Part shown: piece after piece, positions 44,574 through 56,500 of the stretch
How the letters are laid out: each line of letters opens with the position of its first letter
How positions within the stretch are numbered: the stretch's first letter is position 1
NCBI GenBank assembly: GCA_013407085.1
Contig: JACCGJ010011352.1
Location: 1-64,000, forward strand
Reading direction: 5' to 3'
DNA length: 64,000 nucleotides
DNA from: Atriophallophorus winterbourni
Taxonomy: Eukaryota; Platyhelminthes; Trematoda; Plagiorchiida; Microphallidae
Position numbers and translations under genes: made by a program
The notes under the pieces: generated by a model
Told to the model about the DNA's origin: nothing
What the model saw: only the letters and a program-made list of their open reading frames with translations
Databases searched by the model: none

Positions 44574-47500
44574 CTGAAACGTGAATGATACGCTTAATAA
44601 AATTTAGAATTATTGTCTTTATTTTCTGGTCTAACTGATCAAAACATTTAATACACACACCAAAGATTTTCTAACCCATATGACGTGGGATATAGTGTCG
44701 CTCACAAAATTACAATCACCAATTCTTGTTGTGGCATCATCACAATTTATTTGACATTCACTTCCAGATAATCGGCGCATTCAACAAGCGTCCTCGATGA
44801 ACAAATATCAGTGAATTGTGCTCGCACACCAAAGGATGATCGCTAATAGAATACTAAAAGTATTGGCAATATTCTCTCCGAACGCTTTTATCGTACAGCA
44901 TGAAAAGTAACTTGTTAAATCTGGCGTCAAACAATGCATCTACGAACTATCGAATCCATAATTATACGCTAGTTTTCCCATTCACGCCTAAAGTTTAAAT
45001 AGTAGTTTTCTTCTGTCCGCGTCTCCTTAAATTGGAACCGTCTATTTTAGACAGTTATTCACTGAACCAGCCTGTATATGTTTAAAACTAAATTAGACGA
45101 GTTTTTAGTTGATCATTCGATTTTCAAGTACGTATAAACTGTTATGTTGTTTGTATACACCTAAATTTCATTTTTTTAACTTTTCGATGGTTATTTTTTT
45201 AGTGGACGCATTTTAAACCAGTTAAAACTTTGAATTACCTTGAATTCGTACTGATAATTTAAGCCGTGCAAATTGTATAAATAAGTTACAAATAAATTTA
45301 TAAAGAACAAGAATTAGAAAGCGAATTCTCTCTGGCTATATTTGCCAATCGAAATTGAACTCAATGTTGTATAGGATCGTTATTTGATCACCGTTGCAAC
45401 ATTTATCAATTCGCCTTGTTTTGCAAACAACCATTAAAATACAAAGATCGATCAGGCCTGGAAGATTGGTATTTATCGTACAATCACAATGAAAATTAAC
45501 CGGTGCATAATGTTTCGTCCAATCAATAACATTAAATATAAGCGAATCCCGATAAGGAAAGTTATGCAAACCTGTATTTTCGTTAGCGCTTGCACCATAT
45601 CAGACTCCAACGGAACTTTCTTGGTATCCGCGGGAAACCTTTCTTCAACGAAGCAAGAGAGAACGCCAGCAATTTGTGTTGGTTCCAATTGAGAGAATAG
45701 GTCCTCGTGCAGAAGCTCCGTTAGAAGGATCCCGTCATCCATTGATATTTCGCACGCAACGCGACCTTTGAACAGAAGCACATCATCTTCGGAGCAATAA
45801 TCTAAACGCCGTAGCAGATGCTTGCGGGCTTGCAACTCATCCACGAAGAACAGGCTTTCATTCGATGGTGATTGCTGTGGAGTTGACCCAGGGTCTACAA
45901 AACCTGCGGCAAATTTTAACAAAGTTAGCTTGTAAAAATCTCATGCTTTAAAATTGACAAAGACCACACTCTACAGGATATCGCTGTGTCTAAAAGGATG
46001 CTGATAATGCTTGAGCGCAAAGATTTCTGGATAATGGAATGCGTCATTCCACGTCCAAGCTTGCCATAGATACGCTGATGTTGATCTACTTATTCACGGA
46101 ATTTGCTTGGATGCATGTTCCAATCGTGGTATAAGCACCGCATTCTAATTTTTTATACTTATTCTTCCGTAAATTCCGAAGCTGTTTACTTTTCGCCTTT
46201 TACCATCTTTTAGAAATTTATATTTCAATGGTTGTATGGGCTTTGAGCACCGAGTAAGTTTTACCGGTGTAATGTTGTCACTGATAATGTCGAGGATGAT
46301 AATGACGATTTGATGCGCGAGTACTGGCTACCTAAAAGTAATCAACAAGTCAAGAGAGACATTGACCGCCTCCTCCGGTATTTTATTCATTCGAGTGACT
46401 TGGCTTTTTTACTTTTGAACAAGGTCCATCGCAAAAATCGTTCTAGCTTAAACGCGCCAGTAGCAAGAGTCCGAGGTAAATAAAAGCCAGAATGTTGTAA
46501 CCAATTTAATCGACCTGATGCCATGACTTACTTTTCGCCATAAGTGGCAATCGGGATTTATTTTGAAACTGGTAGAAATTTTTCTCTATCATCATTTCGG
46601 GGTTTACACCATTTTGTTGCATCGAATTTAATATCATATATTCGGTCAAATGGAAGGAAGAATCCAAATTGTCAGGCTTCATTGATAGTATATTACGAAC
46701 ATCCATCGATGAGAGCGGATTGTCCCACATTAGAATAACGGTACCATGATCGTCTTTGCCACGACGTCCAGCACGACCGGACATCTGGATGTACTCTCCA
46801 GAAGAGATGGGGCGATAGTGACTGCCCTCAAATTTTCGCGGTGTGGTAAAAAAGACGGTCCGAGCTGGCAAGTTCAATCCCAGGGCAAACGTTTCTGTGA
46901 CATAAAGAACCTTGAGAAATAGGTTAAAAATGAAGTTCAGAATAAAACGGAGGACACCGAAGTTGAATTGTACGAAAATGACGCTTTTTAACTACACGCC
47001 TTTGTTTAATATGTTATAATCATACTATGCGAGCTCATTCTTGTCGAGAAATCATCATACACTTTTATCTTCCTTAGAAACGATTACTAGATAAAAAAAT
47101 TTGAACGAGTAGTGGGTAAGACTTATATCACAGCAAGCGTATTGAGGTAATCTAATACAAGCGTCCTTCACATTTTCTAAATTTAAACAATTGCTCGTGT
47201 TATGTGACAACAATATGATGGAACAAAGATGTTTGAATTTATTATTTTGAAACGTTTTCGCCTGAATAATTATTATATTGTTTTTGGACTAATATAGATA
47301 TTATGTGCTGTAGATAAGACCAATAACATCATTGCGGTTTGGAGTAATCCCCATGTACAACAATCATAGCAAACTGAGCAGTAGACAAAGCAACGTAGTT
47401 AACTCTTTTAACACATATTTTACGTCGCTTTGAAGCCTAGAGCCACAAACGTACACCGTATGATCGCTTCGTCCAATTGGCAGTTCATAGACAATGTTTT

Positions 47501-50500
47501 CTACAGCGGAAAGATCTGATATAATTAATACGTCCAGCGTATATGGTTAGTCAGATTCTCATATGCAAGTGAATCCATGAATGTGGAGTGCGGAATTCAT
47601 TGTCAATGTTTGTGACGAGTGATCATTTCCGCTACAAAGATGTTGGAGTTTGAAAACCTCTGCTATTAATACTTTATTCGCATGCCGCGTTATCACATAG
47701 CACGACCCGTTGAGTAGTTCGTGGTTTTGATCAGGCATTGCTGTTGGAGAATGACAGATTACCACAATAATATGATCGTCACCTAAAGTAAGAGTGGGTG
47801 AGCGAGGTATCAGATAGATTATAACTTCATAATCATAACTTCATAACTTTACATTTAAATGATCGTTTGAATTGAGGTGCAACTCCTCCCCCGAATCACT
47901 TAAACGGCCATGCCAGAACAAAGACGTGTTAGACAGATTTCATTATCAGACAGCGATAACTGGAACCACGTTTCTGTTAACGCTACAATATCTGGTCCAT
48001 TTGCATTATAAAATTTCGTTCAGCTGGTTCACTTTGGAAAGACATTTACGTTAGTATACATGCATTTGGTCGAATTTTCCGTGTGTGAACAAAATGTTTG
48101 GCTCGACTCCAGTGGAGCCAGATTTGAGAGTTTCTATTGAGTTCGAGTTACGGTAGTTGATCGTCACAAGAGGGTGGGTTGATGACTTTGTTTGAGGTGA
48201 TATTGTTTGAGAAACGGAATCGGGAATCGTGTCTGTATTGCCATTAATCTAGTATATGGAAAGTTTTGCTTGTGAATGCAACTACAACAAGTTTGCCAAG
48301 GTTATATAAATAAGCGTGTGAGTATTGTAATTGTAGTTATATAATTTGAAGTGGCCATATCGTCCTGATAATCAAACTTAAGCGAATATTGATTACAACG
48401 ATAAAAATAACACTGAAAAATGTCTTTTGCATGTGTACGCAATCTAAAAGCAGAGCATTGCGCACAAACAACCATACAAAGATGAAAACGTTACCTTTAA
48501 TAAACCTTTCGCGAAAAATATTTCCACGATTTCCTTCAGAATCGGAATAAGCCCACTATGATGAACTCCTATGCCACGACGAACTAGCGATAGTAACGAT
48601 TGAATTTGACTTAGACTTTTGTCTTCATCCGATAAACATTGTATTGCTTGATTAAATAGCGAGGTTACTCTATCTTTCTCTTTATCTGTTTATAAGAAAA
48701 CGGAAGCATTTAAATATAAAACAAAGAGGGAGCTCCATCATTAAAGAAGGAACAAACCGAATCAGAAAACGAATCGAACGGGCCTAAAGCTCACCACAAC
48801 TCCGAATGTAAAAATAAAAAGTGCAAGAAAAAGTAGCGCTTGTATGCCACTGTTTTGCAAGGCTGGTACTACGAACCTCTTCAATCACGTGTCCAAACAC
48901 ATGTATAAAATCATATCCATGAACTAAAATGCTCATTTGCATGCATTTCCGTCACACACTCCCAACGACCGGTTTCGTGCTGTTCGTATTCATCAGGTAG
49001 GGACAGTGAGACCAGGATCCGCATGCAATTGAAACTGTGGGAAAATGGTAAACAAGTAGTGCTTGTATACAAATGAGTATTTTGGTTCATCGTTATGGGT
49101 TTAACTCAATTATACATGTGTAAACCTTCATTTTTTTCTTCAAGGTCAACTTACGGCACCGCTAGATAAAAGAATTCAAACGGAGCGACATAGCAGTTGC
49201 TCTGTCAATCCGCTTATCAATCTTAGTGTAAAGCAAAACGTTTTCCGCATTGGTTGAACAAAGTTATTCGAAAAGATTTACTAGTTCAAACTGACAGGTT
49301 CTAAATATACACTGGTGTACCCATCCTCTCACTTACACGCTTCAATCACACTTGCCATTCTGTTCTCGTTTTAAATGCGCAGTTCAGCAGTAAATCCATG
49401 TAATCGTCATGTAACATCTGATTCTGTTTTCACTACACATCAGTTTTAGCTGCGATGCCGTTTCTTTTAAAGTCTCGACTGTCTGCGCGCATCTGACTGC
49501 GTAAAGTTCTATTCGACTTAAAAAGTGTTACAATCAACTTTTGGTATCATACAAGGGGTTTCATACAAATATATTGTGCAAAACAGATATGGTCAAGTAA
49601 GTGAAACTCAAGTTCTTGCTAATGAGACCTAACGATATTTTATGGATAGATGAATGAAAAGGACATCATTGGTTGATAGCTATCTACGTTCGGATGTGCC
49701 AAAGTGCGAGCAAACAAAATTGATGGAAAATAGAGCATTGTTTATATGATTGCAATACACGTAGATAAATCCTGTCACAACTTTAGAGTATTGTATATAA
49801 TTACATTCATGGTATATCAAGCCATGGTATCAGTTACGTACCGGTGAGAAAATCAATTTGCATGTCAGAGGCGAAGGATTCGCAACACTTTCTGCTGAAA
49901 CAAAACACAAGCAAGGGCAGAAGGTCGTGATCAACCACAAATTCGACCACACGTGAGCAATCCCTCGCATTTTCTGAATAAAACAAATCCGAAATAAAAC
50001 CAAGAAATCCGGGCTGTCATTTTGATATGCTGAAGCGTGAACGCCAATTAAATGACACTCAATGTGTAAATTGGGGTGGATTAGGGAGAGAGACCATGAA
50101 TAAAAATGTGGCACTGTCAGTAAAGACAATCTAAACTCAAATCAATCGCTTGTCCGCCACTCAGCAAGTTTCGGTGGTATCCGTCTAAAGGTTAATGTGT
50201 TTTATTTTATAACCAAGTTAAAATGAACAAGATGCGCGTTTAGAACACTGTTTGATAAGGTTTGTACGACCGAACTGTTCAAAATCGTCCAGTCTTAAAA
50301 GATCATAAATGAAAAATCAGTATTTGCAAGCATTTTATTTGCATGAAATGTGTAACAGAATGCTGCTACCGGATTTGAGCAATCCTACACAGAAACGGTT
50401 GTAAAAACAGAAAGCTGACGGACATCTTTCGCTTGGCTAAACCAGACTTGATAACCATAGATGAGCGTAGCACTCACGACGGTGCAGTACACTCAACATT

Positions 50501-53500
50501 TAGTATGGAGCGAAACATCACTTCGAGGCTATAAATGGCGAACGCTAAAACCGCTTTGCGTTCACGCATTAATACCTCGTTCTGGATCCTATTAACATGA
50601 ACGATACAGCTTCTGAAGATGTCGACCAAGATACGCAAAACCACTTACAGTTTCAAGCGCGTGATTTTCAAGTGATAAAGTGTTGTTGGACAAATCAATG
50701 TTCTGCTGGAGAACACTGCACATGGATGATGCGAAACGCAATCAGAATATTGGTGAACCAAAATGTGATGCTTGCCACCTGTTTAAATGTTACATGCGCA
50801 AGTTGTGACGTCTTCGCAAAGCAATTCCATAGACGCGTCAATCAGAAAGTTAAATCGAAAAAGAAACATCGGGTATCCTTGCCTTACGCCGCTTTTGGTT
50901 TTAAAGATATGTTTTGGGCCATTGTAAACATTACGATTTTGCAGATAGTTAAACATAAAGCGAAAGCAGTGCGAAAAACAAAGAAAATGAACCTACGTGC
51001 ATTAGAGCGGCGTGAGAACAATGTATCGATACCGAAGAGGGCTACGATTTTTTTGGCTTCTGTCAAATTATTTTCCAATAATTCTCCCTGGAATTTACGA
51101 AAGCCAACGTGAGCGAAAAAAGCAAGCTTAAGACTGAATTGCACTGTGCGCACGACGTGCACATATTGGTCATACGTAATATAGTAAAAAAGAATATTGC
51201 CTACGATAGAATAATTTGAATGAAAATGATTTCAAACAAACAAACCATCATAGTTTAATTTGAATACCGTCGCATAACTCAGTAGCACAATACTCGCATA
51301 ACTTTATCTTCTTGCTTGTTCAACATAAAAATATCAACCATCGGAAACCAAGAAAAATCTAGGCTGTTATTCAAAAGACCAACATTGATGCACCTGTTAA
51401 CCAAGGCTGACATATCAAATCAGTTTAATCGCACAAACATATAAAGCAATCAAATCTGTGATTAAATGCATAGGCGTGAATCAAATATACGACTGCTCAA
51501 GCATTCACATCACACACCATTTTCCAGCTATTTCGCTTGTTCAGGTGGGAACAATTGGAATATAAATATCAACAATCACTACAATGCCTCGCAAAATAGG
51601 ATACACAGCGAGATGTAGAGATACATCTACGTATGCTGAACACATTCCGACAAGAAAACTGTTGACTTTCGGGATTGATATTGCGAAAAAGCATACAGAA
51701 ACGCTTTTGAAACAAGTGTTACAACCAAAAATCTTTTATTGAAGGAAGATAAAGTGAATTTCATCTGCAAAACCCCAAACAGTAATGTTGAACTGCATTA
51801 CTTCGTAAACGCAAGCGGATTAGGTACGACATTGCACGAGCAGCAAATGACGTGAGAAAACATGGCCAAGAGCAAAATACATGCAGATCGCGATGGTCGT
51901 CATTTCGACTAGAAATAGTTTTTAATGCTGATTACCGTTTAACGCTGTAAACAGAAATTTCTAGAAGTTAATCGGCGCACTACCTCAATTAACACATGCA
52001 AATTGGACAGTGCATATGAACTAACAATAGGCAGTTTGTTCTACATTCCGAATTCGCGGGGACTTCGAATCGCCCGTGCGTAGAATTAATTGCTCGGCAC
52101 GTCAACATACGCTTTTTTTTCGTTGAATTGTAATGTGATCTCTGAACCAAATGCATCGCGTATTCATATCGACTGAGGCTTACTTTCGAACAAATTACGA
52201 GATACCGGGAATACCAGTGCAGCGTTTGCTCAAAAAGTTTAATTACGGCATTTGCTAATAAACGGGATCATATTTAGAAGGTATAAATCAAAAAGGACAA
52301 ATTGCAACTTCATGTCGGGACCTTAAACTCAATATTTTAACTTGATATTATTCTGACTGCCTAAAATTAATGTATACGAATATAGCCAATTTCAATTGAA
52401 ATCATGAAAAGAAAGTATGCAACACATCGTTTACAGTAGGTTCTTGTTAACGTTTCGCTTCTGAACACAAGCTCCGTCAGACCAAGGGTGTTGGTACGAA
52501 GATTGTTCAGGTTTGAGTGGCATTTTCTTGACCAATTCTGAGTACTCTAAGATAAGCAGGCAAGATCAAGACAATTGAACACTCCCTAAATGCGTTGTTA
52601 ATCCGTAAATTGTTTAATTTGTGTGCAGGTTCGAACATTGTCCGTTTCTTAACTTCTCTACAAGATAGTAAATGAACGATCAAAGATCAAACCAGGTGTA
52701 TTCTCTGTACTAACACTTCATGGATTGACCCACACTGCCCAAGATACCGCCGACGCTGTAGCAAAGTTTTACTCATTTTTCTTCAATCCCAAGCGTTGTA
52801 TACCATATCAACTTTCATCAAGTTCACCACATTTCGAATTATTAAGTGAAATGACTATCAACGAATACATGGTTGGGCGGGAACTTTGTCGACTGAACGA
52901 AAAGAAGTCCCCTGGCGCAGACAAAATTACCCCCGCCGTACTTCGCAGGTGTCGCGTTGCTTTGACTGCTCCTCTCACTCGCATATTCAATCTCAGCTTA
53001 AATGAAGGAAAAATACCACCGCAATGGAAAGCAGGGATGATAACGCCTATTTAAAAAGGCGGTAGCCGTCCAGACACAGCAAACTATAGACCGGTAACGT
53101 TACTTCCGGTGATCTCCAAATTAATGAAACGCATTGTGAGTGCGCGCATAAGAGAACATTTTGAAAACCAAAATATTTTGACCGCAGCACAACACGGTTT
53201 TCGAAGAGGTCGTTGCTGTTTACCTAACCTTCTTACAACGTTCGAGGATTGGACCAAGGCACTAGACGAAGGTGAGGCTGTACATGCTTGCTACATCGAT
53301 ATTTCCAAAGTTTTCGATAGATTCAACCATGACATCTTAATTAAAAAGCTTGAATCCTATGGAATAACGGGAATATTGCTGAATTGGATAAGGGACTATC
53401 TTACTGATAGATACGTCCAAGTTCGCGTTGGCAGCACCTTATCTAGAAAAATAGTCGTCACGAGTGGAGTTCCGCAAGGTTCGGTGCTTGGACCTCTTCT

Positions 53501-56500
53501 ATTCTTGGTGTATATGAACGATATAGTACAGGATATTGGATGCAACTTGATACTATTTGCCGATGATATTAAAATTTGGAAACGTGTCAGGTCTGTTAAT
53601 GACTGTATGGCATTACAACGGGATCTAAGCATCTTATTTCGTTGGTCCCAGTTAAATGAGTTACCATTTAACCCTGCGAAATGTAAAATGCTGCAGCTTG
53701 GAAAATCTCTGCACCACACGTATCAGCTTGGCACGCAAGATCTCGTCTGGACCACAGCAGAAAAAGATCTGGGTATCTGGGTTTCGTTTAACCTTAAGCC
53801 TGGACAGCATTGCCGGATGGTGTACAATAAAGCTTGCCGTATCTTGAGTCTTCTCAAAAGAATATTCCGGATTTTCACGCCCGAAACCCTACCCCTGGTA
53901 ATTAACACGTATATATATCCTGTTATGGAACATTCCATCCAAGCCTGGGCACCATGGCTGAGGAAGGATATCTAACTACTAGACAGGATTTATCATCGTG
54001 CTACAAAGTTGGTCTCCCGGTACAGAAATTTGCCTTTCACAGAGCGAATGTTAAAACTGAATCTACAAGATTTTACCCAACGACGGATACGTAGTGACCT
54101 TTCGTTGACCTTCAAAATCCTGCATTCTGTAAACCATCCCCTTAAACACTTGCTAAAGCCCAATGACCTTACTAGAACACGAACACATTCAAAGGCTTTA
54201 AGCATTCCGCATTCTCGATTGGATATACGTCGTAATTTTTTCTCCGTAAGAATTTGTTTCACTTGGAACTATTTGCCTGAAGAAATCACACGATCAGAAT
54301 CTGTTGAGGTTTTCGCTTCCAAACTCGATGAGTTTATGACGAACCATGCGGTATGCGAATGTCCCTATTGATTTTTGAGATATTTTATATTTTTTATATA
54401 TTTTTATATGTTCCATATACCTTGTCATCCTATGGTTATCGTTAAGCTTGATGCTTTTTCTGCCATACAATTTTCTGAGTTCTGAGTTCTGAATTGTCAA
54501 GAACGAAAAATTCTCAAACATCCACAATTATGGCTTTTTTAATACTGATTGTTTGGGCTACGTATTTCCACTGTTTGTGATCGTGCTCAGACTTTTATTG
54601 AGAAGGTACGTCAGCAGCATTTTCCGGAACGCGTAGAAATACAATACTTCACAGATTATTTGCTTCACGAGATTTCTTCGGCGACTTTCGCTCCATCCAT
54701 GGTAGACTCTGGAACATATCTAAGAGGGTAACCATATAAGAAGCCTTTCTCCACGTCCTCCGCAGATTGCAGCGTTATTTGTAAAAGGCGATGATCATAT
54801 TTGTGTGGAGAATTTAGTTGGCGGTTCAGCCGAACTTTTGATGATGGAATACCTGCGCCCAGTTTCATCTAACTACAACGTTTATATCAATAAACTAATT
54901 CATGTTTTTGCGTATCTTCGAACAAAGTTTCCAGTGACTAGGCCAACTTGGTAGATATAACACTAAGGTTTATACCCGAAGATTTTGGTTTATAATTTGA
55001 GTCAGTTTTTTAAAAACTGGTTTTGCTGAGCGCTTTCTCTTTTCCATTTAGTTTACAAGTCACTGATCCTGCGAACACTTAGCAGTTTTGGTCACCATGA
55101 TGGATTTTCTATCAGCTCTTTGGCAGTAACCTCTTAGTCGGGTAACGATGGTGCACTTATGATGATTTTAACAGTTCATTCAGTTTTTGTATACTGGATT
55201 CCAGTCCATTTTTCGCCTCCGAGGATGAGGCTGTTGGTTTGGTCTCGAGATAACATACATGGACGGTATCTTCAACATCTACCGCTTGAGTAAAATCGTC
55301 AAGGGTAAGGAGAAGGTTAATATGCAGGAGTATCCCATTTCTAAAACAGTGTTGCGCTCCCGAAATAGCTTATTTTCTTCATGATATTTGCTCAGTCTTT
55401 TCGCCACGATCCTTCCGAGCCCCTGAATACGACGGACGTTAGGGTAGCAGGCCTGTAATTTGGGGACTCTGAACGCACATAGCCTTTGAAAATCGTGGAG
55501 ATTATACTGTATTTCCAGTCCGTCGATATGACACTTTTGGGCAGTGGTTTGTAGAATAACTGAGTCAGAGGTCTGCATAGAATTTGTGCACAATGATTGA
55601 GTATATAGGGGTAATTTTAGCATAACGAGGGGATTTTATGAGATTCAACGACAGTAGAGTTCCCATCACCTCTTCTTTGGTAATGGTTATTGCGTCCAAT
55701 GTTACAGGATGCGTTATTCGTAGATTGAGTTGTATATTCACGTGTTCTTTCGGACAAAACACTGTAGCATAATAATTTACGAGAACATCCGTGGTGTCAC
55801 CTTAATTGGTGGTCATTTCAGAGTGCGTCCCTAGGGCCGTAAATCCTGGTTTTATTGAACACTACTTGTTCGAAATCTGGTAAAGGAGCTTTGGATTTCG
55901 CTTCAATTTAGACCTTTTATCAGCTTGATACCGTATTTTGACTTCAGTAATAAGTTTAGTAACATGGTTTCTAAGTGTTCGAAAGGTCTCCCATGCAGTT
56001 TCTGTGGTTAACCGGCAATGGTATAGCTAAACCATATTTCGCATTTCAATCCATTTCCGAGTGCGACTGCGAATTTTAAATTCGAATGTATTTCCATACT
56101 GTTTAGGTACGAATGCCGAGTTAGAGTTGGTTTCCCGCTTAAGCGGGACCACTGCTCTTTTACTCCGATGTCTTCAATTTGGCTATTGTTAATCAAACGT
56201 ACGTCATTTGATAATTTAGATTCGCATACCTATCCGATGAATTTTTGTATCACTTGTTCGCTTTGTTCGACATAGGTAGTCGAAATTCAAGGCCAAATGG
56301 TCTCTCAAACCTAACGGGCAATCGTATGCAATGTTCTCGACGGAGTCTGCTTCAGTTGTCAAGATGAGACCGAGCATTTAAGGCATATCTGTCCCTCTGT
56401 ATTTTATATTGCTTTCCATGTGATTATGAAAAGGAATTTATTCAGAGAGCTGCTAGAAGATGGCAGAAGTGGAGATATGAGGAATTTCGTTAGTCATCAG

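Noticed and set aside
49830..50129. 99-codon minus-strand open frame
   Set aside because: It is an out-of-frame shadow. The real helicase exon uses another frame of the same strand at 49,842-49,973, with motif IV (LLVFCFSRK) and splice sites.
50597..51112. 171-codon plus-strand open frame
   Set aside because: It is antisense to an RTE-like RT remnant that shows SGVRQGYP and LIYG blocks on the minus strand, and the plus translation has no domain.
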